From assembly GCA_010094025.1 (NCBI GenBank), contig ML991826.1:62001-126000 (forward strand): a DNA stretch of 64,000 nt, in the 5' to 3' direction. Origin of the DNA: Viridothelium virens (Eukaryota; Ascomycota; Dothideomycetes; Trypetheliales; Trypetheliaceae). The translations under genes and the position numbers were made by a program. The notes below the pieces were generated by a model that saw only the letters and a program-made list of their open reading frames with translations, had not been told where the DNA came from and made no database searches. Position 1 is the first letter of the stretch. Every line of letters begins with the position of its first letter. Below are positions 10,438 to 22,032 of this stretch, one piece after another.

Positions 10438-12004
10438 CTGTAGATACGGCAGGAATCACCTGTGAATTAGATTTTTCTGGGGTCTAGTAAAGGACGTCAT
10501 TTCTGTGAGCGTCTCCGGGAGCTCGAGAGGCGCAAAGTCTAAAAAAGCCAGACCAGGGCTCAAGCAGTGAAAGAAGATGCAAAAGGATATAGAAATTACT
10601 GAGATGCACGATGTTGGGGCTACATTTAGGGCTTCTTAGCTGTGGCCATCTGCACACCAGCTACTCAACTGCCGAATAGTAGAGCAACCCCACCGACCCT
10701 GTTCCGGGTTCATGCATGAAGGGCACTGGCAAAAGACCCAACGACCGACGGTGGTCAAGGCCATCTCACGGAGGCTGGGGAAACTAGAATAGTCTCGAAA
10801 TCGTTTGGCCTAGCAGCGGTGATGTGCACGGAACAGGTTGTTGGTTTCTCTGCAGTTTGTCCGTTGCGATAGCGTGGATAGGTATGGGTTCGACCACTGG
10901 GAAAGTACCACCGTACCTAAGGTAGTAAGCAGGTATACTACTACTCCATACCATCCGCTGGAACCCGCAGCGTCAATTCTTTGATATTGACCATCCTGAA
11001 TCTATCAGAATGCCAGGAAGTTGACGTCTAACTGATCATCGTCTCCCCGCGCGACTCTTGACTGAGATATCGCCATTTTTATGGGCCGAACCCATCAGTT
11101 CGCGTCAGAATGGCGAACGACGATCAGTCCATCGAGGCTGCGAAATTGCGCCTCGAGATGCCACTAATCGTCTCGTATTCTACGGCCCGCGCTGAAGACG
11201 GAGGTTTCGGATCGTCGGTCCCACAAGATCCCATAGAGTGCATCAGGTCCCATAAAACTGTGCCGTACGTAATCAATCCGATCATCCTGGGCGGTCTTGA
11301 CTCGAAAACCCATAGGACCGTGCTTTCTCCAGTGCCTCCTTCATTTTCACCGGGCTTCAACTGCTACCGGGGAGAGTCCCACGCCACGGTGCCACCGTCC
11401 CCTGGCTTTCTCGCTAAAGGCCGCCCTGCAGTACCTGCGTACCTTGCTAAAATGCAGTGGATGCTTCCCCGATCCCTACATCACTCCTTTAGCGTTTCGC
11501 CGGATTCGGTACCGAGAACGGTCAACCCGTCCCTCGAACACGTCCATCCCTATCATGGGCCACTTGAACTTCAAGCCACGAACCATTTCGAGGTTTGGCC
11601 AAGTACCCAAGCTTCAAGGACCCTGGTCCGGATGCCGAGTGATACTCTTAAGCATTGAATATCACCAGACATATATGGATTGTTAGACGAGTTGTGTTTT
11701 GACATGATTCAGTGGCAGCTTGGCTATTTGATTAGCTTGCCATGAGTGGAGCAATCGATCCGTTCCCCTCCCCATCGACAGCTAACATCTTGCTCTCCAC
11801 TCATACCCTAGTCTCTTGGCCCATCAATCTGTCGACCCTGGCGATGTGCCAATAGTATCGTACATAACAACCACCGTGCCTTTCCCTCTAGCCCAATGTT
11901 CAAGATCAATCGCTACTTCACATCCGCGTGCACTCGTTCAAGATCAAGTAACTACTCTGTAACTCACCCAGGGCTGGTCCCAGGGGTCTATCAATACACT
12001 GGCC
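10438..12004. other. Spacer between transporter and rhodopsin-domain gene
   Basis: Its left part should contain the missing first exon and promoter of the transporter. Its right part is the promoter of the rhodopsin-domain gene. Apart from the weak open frame listed separately, nothing was recognised. Confidence 0.4.
11110..11658 (+). CDS. Possible 182-residue open frame, unrecognised
   Basis: An uninterrupted frame of 182 codons, rich in Pro, Ser and His. It has no signal peptide, membrane segment or family motif. Overlapping open frames on both strands of the same stretch weaken the case. It may be a lineage-specific gene or chance; I favour chance. Confidence 0.18.
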   Translation: MANDDQSIEAAKLRLEMPLIVSYSTARAEDGGFGSSVPQDPIECIRSHKTVPYVINPIILGGLDSKTHRTVLSPVPPSFSPGFNCYRGESHATVPPSPGFLAKGRPAVPAYLAKMQWMLPRSLHHSFSVSPDSVPRTVNPSLEHVHPYHGPLELQATNHFEVWPSTQASRTLVRMPSDTLKH

Positions 12005-13233
12005 ATGGCTCAACCTCAAGACAACAATATCGGTACAACACTACTCATTCTATCATGGGTGGGCTTCGCTGTCTCGACGCCTGTCGTAATTTTGCGGTTC
12101 TGGGTTGCGGTGATGATGGTCAAGCGACGTCTTGCTGTTCATGACTGGATGATTCTTCTCTCGGTGGTGAGTCTATATCGAACGCGACCCCCGCCTTCTT
12201 TATTGTCAGAAAATTCTAAACTTGCCTAGGTTTTTAATTTCGTGAGCTGCGTGCTTATTACGTTTGCGGTTCACTGGGGTCTTGGACGACATGAGATCTT
12301 CCTGTCATACACGCAAGCGTTTCATGCCACGAAATACACGACCTTCCTCGAGCCTGTAATCATCACCGCTCCAATGTTTGGCCGTATTTCTTTCGCCTGC
12401 TTTCTCCTCGGAATTTTGGGCCCACGCGACATATGGTTTCGGTGGTCTCTTTGGGCTGTCATTGCCATTCAACTCCTGCAAGATGCAGCTATCATCATCG
12501 AGCTTTTTACCCAATGTGGAACGCACACGAATGCGCTCTGGGATCCTCATATTAATCCCGCCGACTTTTGTATCCCCTTGACATTGCAAACTGTCCTGGC
12601 CTACCTCTCGAGTGGTAAGCAGAGCTAAGAGAATTCTAAATCACGCAGCTAATTTGGAATAGCGTTCAACAGCATTTCTGATCTTTGGCTCAGCGCCCTT
12701 CCTGCCGTCATGATCCGATCATTGTCTATGGCGAAGTCAACCAAGATTGCTCTGGCTGCCGTACTTTGCCTGAGTCTTTTGTAAGTTGCTGTTCATCTTC
12801 CTTTCTGGACGAACTTTGGCTCATTGGTTACAGTGCTTTTGCGGCATCAATTGTCAAAACCGTTGAGAATGCAAATCTCTCGGCCGTGGGCGATTTCACG
12901 TACAACGTCACCAAACTTGAAATCTGGATCATTGTCGAGATCAACATCGTCATTCTCACAGCTAGCGCTCCAACAATACGACCATTCTTCGTCAGAAGCA
13001 AGCGCGGAACAGGAAGCGGCTATTACGACGTCGAGGCCAGTGGAAGACGGGGACTAACGAATCGCAGTCAAAATCTAGCCCTACAGAGCAACTCCAATTA
13101 TTCCGAGTCTAATCGGAATAAGCACGGCAAGGTTCTTCCTGTGCAGAATGGCGGCAGCGAGGAGTACATCCTTAGGACTGCAGACAAGAGCGACATCACT
13201 CGGACGACAGATGTCCAAATTTATTATGAATAA
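12005..13233 (+). CDS. Fungal rhodopsin-domain integral membrane protein (PTH11-related)
   Basis: Four exons, 12005-12166, 12230-12614, 12663-12780 and 12834-13233, encode 354 residues. Seven hydrophobic segments fit the fungal rhodopsin-domain family: the first helix ends VVILRFWVAVM, then HDWMILLSV, HWGLGRHE, FGRISFACFLLGI, NPADFCIP, the AFNSISDLWLSALPAV segment and a final VEINIVILTASAPTIRPFF. The last is a strong family signature. The cytoplasmic tail is Ser/Asn/Arg-rich. The family includes PTH11-like receptors, but most members have no known ligand and this one lacks an N-terminal CFEM domain. The intron after SLF is split within a Phe codon, and all junctions keep frame. Confidence 0.88.
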
Positions 13234-14200
13234 AAAGTTGGCCGGGCGCAGTTGCATTTTTGGTACGAAGTACTTGCTTGGAGTTCACTATCATTCGGTG
13301 ACATGTCTCTACTTTCGGAAGCCAGACGGAGTACGGTGAATGCCTTTTTACTAGGCAGTATGACTTTTCTTCAACGGCTACTGTGTCCAAATGTGTGGAC
13401 TGAAGACATTTATTTTTCTCTTAATAAAAAAAGTAGGCGAATGAAGACCATGAAGGCCAGATGAGACTGAATTGGTTTGATTATTTAATTTCTTGGATCG
13501 TATTATAGGGCTTATGGACGGATCAAGGTACAACGTTTCGGCTACCACGTGTCCGACGTACCATTCGAATATCTAGATCCAGATAGCATTTTATGCATGG
13601 GAGCATTGCAAGGAAGTTGTCAGACTTCCGACGTTGCAAGCAAATTCGTCAGAAGATTTCGTAGAGTCAGATGAAAAGCCACGCAGACAGATTCACAGGG
13701 ACAATGCTTGTACGGAAATTTCGCTTGATGGTAGTTCCTGGCTTTGGGTCAGCTTTGATGTTCCAGCGAATGGTGATGCCAAAGACCTTCCGCTCCTCTC
13801 TTCTTGAGTCAGTGAGTTGCAGACAAGTGGATCGTCGGAAATCCTTCGGCTCCATCCCCATAAAGGGCAAGAATCTGCAGCACTTGTGTATTTTGGCCCA
13901 CTTCACAAATCTGCTCAAGCTATCTTGGAACAGGCATTGCAGATTGGGCAGGTGAAACAGCTGGAACATCTCTCTCTACCGAAACCTCTGCTGCAATTCT
14001 TCCAAGCCATCTCTTTCAAAGGCGCCACGCCAAGTAGCCCCAACGACGGTGATAGAGCTGTCCCGTGCTCCCCACTTCCAAGACGCTGGCAAATTTTTCC
14101 GTAGTACAGTACCATCGTAAGGTCAGCGCGAAGACTCCTGTATCGCGATCTCAACTATCCAAGGCGACACCCGTGTCGTTCAGAAGTTCGACCTTCAACC
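13234..14200. other. Spacer; one unrecognised minus-strand frame
   Basis: A 100-codon minus-strand frame (13667-13969) and an overlapping 79-codon one (13915-14154) could be pieces of a spliced gene, since both read smoothly. No family motif is visible and I cannot support a call. The rest is the promoter of the O-methyltransferase gene. Confidence 0.3.
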
Positions 14201-15631
14201 ATGTCATCTGAACTGAACGTTGACTCCGGTCGCATTCGCTCCTTGCTAAAGCAGCAACAAAGTTTAATTTCCAAATGTCCCGAAATCTTGGCTGATGATG
14301 ATGCTCGAGCCGAACTACTGGAACTCTCACGCGAGCTCACAGCTCAATTAACGCAACCGGACGAACTCGTAGCAGATCTGGCGCATTCCGTGAGCCTGCC
14401 CACAGTCCCTTCGCCAAAATGTACTTTCCGGCTGAACAGCATACCCGTCAGACTGAGCGGTTGATGTGCGTTAAAGTCGCAGATGATCTGAACCTATTTC
14501 AACTGCTGGCAGAGAAGCCAAGCACTGCACATGAGCTTGCGCGACTCTCCGGAGCACAAGATGGATTGGTTCTACGTATTATGAGAGTCCTGGTGGCAAC
14601 CGGCTTTGCCGCGCAAGCAGGCCACCATAGATATGCTGCGACACCTGCGACGAGAAACATGACATTGCCATCAGTGCAAGCAGGCGTAAGGCTCAAGTAC
14701 TCTAAGACCTTTACGCGTTCTATCTTCTATCTCTCCACTCCCTAAATGGTGGTTAACCAGTAGGTCTTAGTTTCAACGAAAACTCTCACATCTGTCTCAA
14801 GACGCCCGCCTATCTCAAATCCAATGGCTACCGTTTGCCACAGTCTATGACTGATACGCCATTTCAATTCGCCAAGAGAACTAACCTAGATAACCACAGT
14901 TACTGGGCTAAGCAAGCGCCAGACACAATGGCAGATTTACAGAGTTTCATGGATGGCTTGTACGGTGGACCTCTGCGCAGTCATTGGCTTAGCTGGTTTC
15001 CCATAAGAGATATGCTGACTGGCTTGACAAAGGATAAGGTTGCTTTTGTGGACGTCGCGGGTGGGAGAGGCCATGAAGGCCAGGCGGTGCTCCAGGAAAC
15101 CAATTGCGAGGGAAGGTTTGTGTTGCAAGATCTGCCCGAGGTCATCAACGGCATCAAGGACTTGGATCCGAAGATTGAGAGGATGGGCCACGACTTCATG
15201 CGAACACAACCCGTCAAAGGTATAGAACCATCAACGCTCAGCCATGCAACACCAGAACATGAAGACGGACTCTTTTCTTACATATCAGGCACTATCTAGG
15301 AGCAAAGGTCTATTTCCTTTCAAATATCCTCCATGATCACCCCGACCCTGTCTGTCAGATCATCCTCCGCCGCCTTGCAGAAGTGATGCGACCTAGCTAC
15401 TCAAAACTTCTCATTTCCAACATTATCATGAAAGATGATCAGCCGCCGTTGCGTCAGCTAGACATGGACATCACGATGCTGGTTCTCAGCGGAGGTTCGC
15501 AACGGACGGAGGAGGAATGGACGAAATTAGTAGATCCCGTCGGATTTAGGATCATCAAGTTCTGGCTTCCGCCTGGGGATCAAAATGGAATTGTCGAAGC
15601 AGAGTTGAAGGAAGGCACCGGTCTGAGCTAA
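14201..15631 (+). CDS. Class I SAM-dependent O-methyltransferase (COMT/sterigmatocystin-type)
   Basis: Four exons, 14201-14389, 14452-14696, 14771-15219 and 15300-15631, give 404 residues, a usual length for fungal family-2 O-methyltransferases. The helical dimerisation domain contains ELLELSRELTAQL and LMCVKVADDLNLFQLLAEKP. The SAM site is VAFVDVAGGRGHEG, where Ala replaces the second Gly of the common DxGGGxG. Next come LQDLPEVI and the catalytic LHDH of NILHDHPD, equivalent to the His general base of this family. Intron 3 uses the AG at 15298-15299 rather than the nearer one, which gives QPVKGAKVYFL in frame. It probably methylates a phenolic hydroxyl of a secondary metabolite. No synthase gene accompanies it. 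Confidence 0.88.
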
Positions 15632-17370
15632 GCTTGGGTGTGCAGACCGAACCGTACGCTGTAAAGGCTCGCTGTTAGCGGAACGAATGCTAGACTAATC
15701 TTGTAGTCGAGATGAAGCCGAGGTTACTTTGAGTGTGCAGTGATCTATGATCCAAGCTATGCCTTTACGATATTGTGAAGGATCGGCCACACGTATAAAA
15801 GGGGAACTGAGGAGAACTAGCACATGGGTTCCGTTAGTGAAGGCTCAAGTCCTGGACTCCGGATAAACAGTCGCTTGCCACACTATCCGAATTGGCAGGG
15901 ATTGAAGAAATAAGACGTTGCCATCGAGACTGTGACCACTGAAGACCTTAGCTCCTTAGTAGACGCAGTGTACGGAGTAATGCACATGAGAATCAATCGT
16001 CGGACTGTGGTAATACAGTAAGGCTGCCCGAGGATAGTCAACTGATTGCATAGTCATGCATTCCATTCATCTTCTATCGTAACTGCATTGTTTGCTTGTA
16101 TTGATACGTGCTGATGATACCTGGTTACCTGACAGGAGCCATTAGTTAGGAGAGCAGGGATATGTGGGTAGGTGAACAATTTCATGACTAGGTATACAAC
16201 TCTGTATTAATTGTAGTCCTAATAACGAACCGAGACGAAAAGGGAGCATATTAAACCTATCTGAAACGAGCCAATACCCGTTTTACCCGTCAAGTTCCCG
16301 TCCACGTGGACTTTCGACATTAGTCCCCAGATTTAATGGATATCGCGCATCCTGGCATGTCGCGTATTGCACAGCTAGTATTGTGCCTGCTTAGTCCGGC
16401 TGGGAATTACGGTCAGCAAATGATATGGATCCTGGCTGAATTTGTCGTCAGCTTTAGCGGATATTTATGGCGGCCTGGGCGTTGAGACACCGACTCGTGA
16501 TGAACCTACATAAGGGCGTCACAAGCATAGAGTACCGAAGATCACTCAATTTTGGGTTAGGTGGTTTACTCTTGGCGAGTTGTATGCGGAAAGCTAACCT
16601 CAGGACCTGGGTGCGGAGTTCTGTTGGAGGTAACAAGCTAAATTACTCTCTCAAGCCTTCATACATCCTTACAGGCTTCGTCCCATAGATTCTGGCCACA
16701 CTTGTCTTAGAAAATTCCAGCCCAAGCAAGAATCTTCAGAAGCGACTTGACATCGTACAAAGTGAGTATTGAAAATTGTGAGATCGCTTCAACGATAAGA
16801 CAAACAATCCAAAGTCTTTCGATTGCATCAAGAATAAGAGGGTCCGCAAGAAAACTAGCTATAGATGCAGTGCGCTCATGGAGCCGGTGTTGAAGTTCTC
16901 TCTTTGGAGACAAGACGTCAGCTACCCTAGCAGTTGCTAGCTCTGGGCAACATCGAGAACTCATTTTGGATTATCCTGAGGTAGACCAAGATGTCTAGAC
17001 GACATGCCTTGGAAAGCTGGTCTCCTGATCTGCTGAGTTTCGGATTTACCCCCCGTGAGAATGCAGTATTGGACTGCCCGTATGCTCCGACGCAACTTCA
17101 AGGGGACCACCTCAACTGTGGCGGGTTGACGGTGTTTGTGTCTTGAGGCACGATATGTACTTGCAGAGAACGAAGAAAAGATCAGACTCAAATGCATGTG
17201 CATCGTGGACGGCCTGGTACCAGCGCGCAAGAACTCCCCTTGTTTCATCGTAGTCTCGAAGACCACTTCGCTGCACTACTCCGCTCTCCATTTGCAGGTA
17301 TGGTTTGAAAGGCTGCGGACAGAGCTTCAGATGTCCGCTCTAACACTGCTCCAGGAACATTTCCAGCTCA
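15632..17370. other. Gene-poor spacer
   Basis: No supported gene. It contains one copy of the recurrent 9-mer (GTACGGAGT, 15970-15978). Short frames on both strands between 16467 and 17266 have no recognisable domains. Given the SDR relic just downstream, part of this stretch may be an eroded gene body. Confidence 0.4.
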
Positions 17371-17566
17371 ACAATGGTACAGCTCGACCTACCGACAAAA
17401 CTCGCTGCGGACGTCGCTGTATACTTGACTTCCTCACCGGCTCATCGGTGAAATTTCTGAGCGGGCGGTGCATGTCTGTGATCTCGGATTTGGACGAACT
17501 AGAAGCAAGGAGAGACAAGATTATTGAGAAAGACCTGTTTAACGTGGACCTGAAAGGAGATTTTCG
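17371..17566 (+). pseudogene. Relic of a short-chain dehydrogenase C-terminus
   Basis: Translation in one frame gives MVQLDLPTKLAADVAVYLTS, and a shift of frame near 17440-17450 continues as VKFLSGRCMSV, DLDELEARRDKI and EKDLFNVDLKGDF. The order (an AxxVYLxS helix, FLSGR, then an xxDELxxRxxxI helix and a DL tail) matches the C-terminal part of fungal short-chain dehydrogenases. No Rossmann motif, NAG motif or YxxxK was found upstream. It therefore looks like a frameshifted, 5'-truncated remnant of a host enzyme gene. The family assignment comes from recalled consensus rather than alignment. Confidence 0.55.
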
Positions 17567-18820
17567 GAGTGCAGTCGCAATGGCAGCCACCTCTACCATG
17601 GTCCTCTATCCCGCTGAGGAGGGCACAAAAGTTAGGAGCCGTACGGCCTCAAGAATTATGAAGTCACGCAGTTCCATGCCAGAGGTGAACAAACACCACG
17701 GTACAGCGTACAGTGCATCCTCAAGTAGGATCGGCCTGAAAGCGTAGAAAAGGCAACGCTAGCGCCGGAGACAATGGATGTGGAAGTCGAGATTTCTTTC
17801 TTGCGTATTGTAGCCTCGGAGTGCATGCTGTGCACGACTGGCTGATAATGTCGTCGCTTTGGCTATGCAGCAAACTCCACCACCGTTGTTCATGACTGGG
17901 GAATCTAAGGGAAGCAGGTAGACGGAACTCTGCCGAAGACAGTTCTCTTGGGAGGCGAGTCATAGCGACGTGTGGCGTGCTGGTAATTCGATTAGAAGCA
18001 TATTTAACGCCCAAAGAGATATCACCATAATGGCTTCACGATATTCCGTAGAGTCAGTAGCTAAATAAGCCACTGTCAAATACTAGAATATGCGTATGAG
18101 ATAAGAAGTATGGTGTTGTTTACGTAGGTGGTCTGTGTCAAATTCGGACGCTTTTTCCTCCGTCAGATGGGGCGTGGTAAGGCCCGCACAGCTGCAGGAC
18201 CAGATGAAAAGCTAAAGCACTGGTAGCAAGACTGAGGCCTCTCACAGCTTTGGCAGCAGTCAGCCCAGTGATAGTTTTAGTTTTGGACTCAGAAAAAGCA
18301 TCGTAGGTGGATGAGATCACTGGTCACACCTGCCTAACGTAGAAGACATGGTTACCTAAGAGTACGACCCCTGCAAGTTGTAGTTGCTGTAGGGATTCCG
18401 CACCGTACCCTCAATCCTAGCGCGGCCATTTGAACGGCACATCCATCAGCTCAATCATTCAGCACCCAATGGTGCAATGATGCCCTGGACTAGGGACTAT
18501 CGTAGATCTCAAGTATCGCCAGAGCAGCCACGACTACCCCACCTTCGTCACCGGACGATTCATTAAGCTTGGCATAAGCGTGAAAGGAGAGAGAACGATG
18601 CCTAAAGAAATGGGAATGACTTAGAACGCTTCAGCATGCGATAGCGCCAATTCCGGTGACCTACGCTCAAGGGTACGTACATGTCTGATGAAATAATCGC
18701 GGAATCTCGGTTATCTACCATGTACTCCTAACACAGACGTTGCGACCAGAACTTCAATATATCGGTTCTATTGACGGACCTGAAAACTACATCTACTTAC
18801 AGCAAACATTGTACAGGATA
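17567..18820. other. Gene-poor spacer upstream of the SDR gene
   Basis: Only short unrecognised frames on either strand. The last few hundred bases are presumably the promoter of the short-chain dehydrogenase at 18821. Confidence 0.4.
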
Positions 18821-19737
18821 ATGACAGTCTTGCTGAAAGGAACAGCCTTCGTCACAGGCGCCGCTTCAGGTAATCTTCAAACTATAGCAACGTGGACCAC
18901 TGCAAGAATACCTCTGACTGAAGCAATTGAAAGGCATCGGTAGAGCCACAGCTCTCGCATTCGCCAAATATGGGGCACAAAGATTAGCATTAGCTGACGT
19001 CAATCTGGATGGCTTAGCCCAAACAGCTTCCGAACTTCAAAGTCAAGATCCTAGCCTGGATATCATTTACTTTCATGTGGACGTGACCGATGAAGGCTCT
19101 ATCGAAAAGGCCATCGCCAAGGTTGTCGCTCGCCACGATCGGATCGATTTCGCGGTCAACTGCGCCGGCATCGGTGGCCCTGCTGGATTGTCTCCAACTA
19201 TAGCTGTCGCGGACTGGAAGAAGCTCCTTGACGTCAATCTCACCGGCGTTTGGACATGCCAGAAGCATGAACTTGCACAAATGATGAAGCAAGATGTCGT
19301 AGGCCCACGCCAAGGCCGGGGATGCATTGTGAACGTGGCGAGTATGTACGGAACGATAGGCACATCGTTAAATACGCCAGCAGCAGCATACGCGGCAAGT
19401 AAACATGGAGTCATGGGGCTGACGAAGACGGATGCGCTTCACTATGCGAAGGACGGAATTCGAATTAATGCAATCTGCCCTGGGTCCGTTAACGTTTTGG
19501 CTTTTCGGCTTTACATCAAGTTGTTGTTGACCAGGTGAATCTAGATACGTTGCAACGCCGTTCGTACAAGGAATCATACCAGATGACAGAATGCAGAAGG
19601 AGTATGAGAAGACGCCAATGGGAAGACCAGCTGAACCCGAAGAGATTGCGGACTCCATCATCTACCTGGCGTCTCCAATGAGCAGTTTCATGACAGGGTC
19701 GGGCTTGGTCATTGACGGTGGCTTCACTGCCCATTGA
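18821..19737 (+). CDS. Classical short-chain dehydrogenase/reductase
   Basis: Three exons, 18821-18869, 18934-19483 and 19545-19737, encode 263 residues, the normal length for a classical SDR. The first intron interrupts the NAD(P)-binding motif itself: TGAASG before it and IGRA after it. Further motifs are DVTDE, NCAGIGG, the catalytic Ser in VNVASMYG, the YAASK active-site Tyr/Lys and ICPGYVATP, restored by the second intron (donor GTCCGT, weak). The C-terminus ends [14 protein letters not shown] Met at 18740 is in frame upstream, but 18821 places the first strand where the family expects it. Substrate unknown. It converges on the photolyase gene with 53 bp between stops. Confidence 0.9.
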
Positions 19738-19790
19738 TTGTTCCTTCTAAAAGCTGGTACGTATGTATAATCCGGTATCGCTGATCTTGC

Positions 19791-21569
19791 TCACGGGTCC
19801 GCGTCAGCAAGGTCAGATTTGTAACGTGAGAGCGCCCTATCTTTGCTCTCCTTGAAATCCACGTGTGGATATGGGTATCCCAATTTCTCAAACTCCTTTT
19901 TTCCTAGTCTCTCGTGCGGAGCAAATATCGCCTTGCCCTGGACATCTTTTAATTCCGGCACCCACTTCCTTATGTAATCTCCATTCTTATCGCACTTTTC
20001 TGCTTGGCTCACCGGATTGAATACTGTATGACTGGGTTCCCATCCTTGAGTGTTATTGCTCAAATCCCAATCCACCAGATTTTCAGCGAAGTATCGCTCG
20101 CCCTTTCTATAATCAATCAACAGGTTTGTCCGCAAGTAGCTACTCGTATTCATTCGTAGACGATTATGCATGTAAGCCTCTGCATTCAGCTGTCTCATTC
20201 CTGCATCAATGAATGGGACGCCAGTCTTGCCTTCATACCACTTTTTCCATCCTTCTTCGTCATTTTCCCATTGTACAAAATCGAACTTGAGGTTTTGTGG
20301 GAGGTTCATCGCATTGTGCGGAGTGACAACCATCATTTGCCGATAGAATTCGCGGAAGACGATTTCGCGAACCCAGGAGTCGATACTTGGATCGCCTTCG
20401 TCGAAATTCTCCCCGTCATTGTGTTCTTTTGCTTTGGAAAGGGTCTCGCGGATACCAATGATGCCTGATGCTAAGTAGGGGCTAAGTCTGCTCGATGGGT
20501 CAAGGGCAGGTTCGGATCGATGCTTCGCATAGTTTTTAACTTTCTCCTTTAGGAAGTCCAACAGACGGTTCATGCCTGCTTCGTGACCCGCAGGCCATAA
20601 TTTGCGGAGCTTGCCTTGGTCTTGTTCCGGTGGATACTGCTTGCTCTCGGGAAGAGCGGGTACTTTTGAATCGAAGAGATCTTTAAATTCCTGTGCTGCT
20701 TTCTTGTCGTTCGCCTCTGGTGATGGTTGAACATCAAGAAGATTTGGCTCATCTTTCAGGAGAGCCAGCCAGGCTTTGTGGTAAGGCGTAAAGACCTTAT
20801 GAGGACCGCCACTACCGGTTGTCAGCTCCCCAGGCTTGACGACAGTCTGGTCGTGAAGGAGTTCGAAGGATAGGTCTTGTTCGTTTTGCACGTGTTTTGC
20901 AACTTTAATATCTCTGCGAAGCTCATCCACTTCGTATTCAATATTCGCATATATGTGGGATACGTCGTGCTTTCGAGCGAAGTCCATTATGGCATCAGTT
21001 TTTTCTGCCCTCTCCTCCGCTGTTACACATGCAAGGGGAATGTGCTTTTCCTTCAATTGGTCCTTGAGCAATTGAAGCGACTGCAAAATGAAATCCGTTC
21101 GCGCAGGACTGGTGCCATGCCAGTCCATATCTTTGGGGGAGAAGAGGTACATGGTAAGCAGTGAACCCTTCCCCTCTTTCGCTTTCTGGGAAGCGGCTGC
21201 GAGGGCGCTATTGTCCTCTTGTCGAAGATCCTTGGAGCGAAACCAGTGAAGAACATTTCGTGCGGTGTGATCAGTCTTTTGTCCCTCCAATTGCTCCTCC
21301 AATTGGTCCAAGGGGGTATGCTGGTCAACTTCCTTGGCACGCTTGGTCGAAGGGTGCTTCAGCGCGCCATCCTGGCTTTCGGATCGCTCATGTTTCTTGG
21401 CCATAATGCGCGAGTAGGAGTGAAACGAGAAGACAGTAATACGTTGCGGAGTGGGAATCGGTAACGAGCGATGGAAAACCCGTAACTTCATACAGTATGT
21501 CCAAGGTACCTTGGCTGTTCGAGAAAAGATCTGGGGTTGAGTCCGGGGAAATGGCCGGGGTAGGGGCAT
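19791..21569 (-). CDS. phr1: Deoxyribodipyrimidine (CPD) photolyase
   Basis: Single-exon frame of 592 residues from the first Met. A photolyase N-terminal alpha/beta domain begins NVLHWFRSKDLRQEDN. The FAD domain includes SRLSPYLASGIIGIRE, REFYRQMM, the GVPFIDAGMRQL block, YMHNRLRMNTSSYLRTNLLIDY, WDLSNNTQGWEPSHTVFNP and IRKWVPEL. The enzyme repairs UV-induced cyclobutane pyrimidine dimers using reduced FAD and blue light. The first 55 residues are basic and Ser/Thr/Arg-rich without acidic residues, so mitochondrial import from the first Met and nuclear location from a later Met (for example at MAKKHE) are both possible; this is inference. The class follows from the N-terminal domain and FAD motifs. 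Confidence 0.93.
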   Translation of the reverse strand: MPLPRPFPRTQPQIFSRTAKVPWTYCMKLRVFHRSLPIPTPQRITVFSFHSYSRIMAKKHERSESQDGALKHPSTKRAKEVDQHTPLDQLEEQLEGQKTDHTARNVLHWFRSKDLRQEDNSALAAASQKAKEGKGSLLTMYLFSPKDMDWHGTSPARTDFILQSLQLLKDQLKEKHIPLACVTAEERAEKTDAIMDFARKHDVSHIYANIEYEVDELRRDIKVAKHVQNEQDLSFELLHDQTVVKPGELTTGSGGPHKVFTPYHKAWLALLKDEPNLLDVQPSPEANDKKAAQEFKDLFDSKVPALPESKQYPPEQDQGKLRKLWPAGHEAGMNRLLDFLKEKVKNYAKHRSEPALDPSSRLSPYLASGIIGIRETLSKAKEHNDGENFDEGDPSIDSWVREIVFREFYRQMMVVTPHNAMNLPQNLKFDFVQWENDEEGWKKWYEGKTGVPFIDAGMRQLNAEAYMHNRLRMNTSSYLRTNLLIDYRKGERYFAENLVDWDLSNNTQGWEPSHTVFNPVSQAEKCDKNGDYIRKWVPELKDVQGKAIFAPHERLGKKEFEKLGYPYPHVDFKESKDRALSRYKSDLADADP

Positions 21570-22032
21570 TACGGATCTCGTCCGATCTTAGATCTATGAC
21601 GCAGATGCAGGGGATCCTCCCCGAGCGTCAGGGATGAATAGCGCGCTATCACATGATTGCGCGTTAGGCTTTGAGAGGCTTGGTGAACCTGGGGTGCTGG
21701 TCTTAACGAGGAAAGTAGGTAGGCATACTCCTTTTTCCATAATAGGAAAAAGGTGTTCCAGATGAACAGAAAGCTTGAAGTACGTGAACCATTGGCGCAG
21801 CAACGATAGCATTAAGTAATGAAAGCGTGTTGAAGAGCGTGGGATAAAAGAATCTACCATAGTGGAAGCATCGATGGAAACTTTTTATACTTTGAAATTG
21901 ACGGGAGTAGCTATAGATAGGTATTCGTCCATCTGCTATTAGGATTTTCTTGCAAAGTAACGATATTTTGAGGATAATCGGCAGTACTGTCTCGTTATGG
22001 ATTATGTCGGCGACAGGGATGGCATGTGATAA
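21570..22032. promoter_or_regulatory. Divergent spacer between photolyase and amidohydrolase
   Basis: A 463-bp region upstream of both genes, so it must carry both promoters. No clear TATA element or known light-response element was identified by eye. Confidence 0.5.

Noticed and set aside
15220-15290. Frameshift in the O-methyltransferase at intron 3
   Set aside because: It appears only if the nearer AG (15288) is used; the AG at 15298-15299 restores frame and the family sequence.
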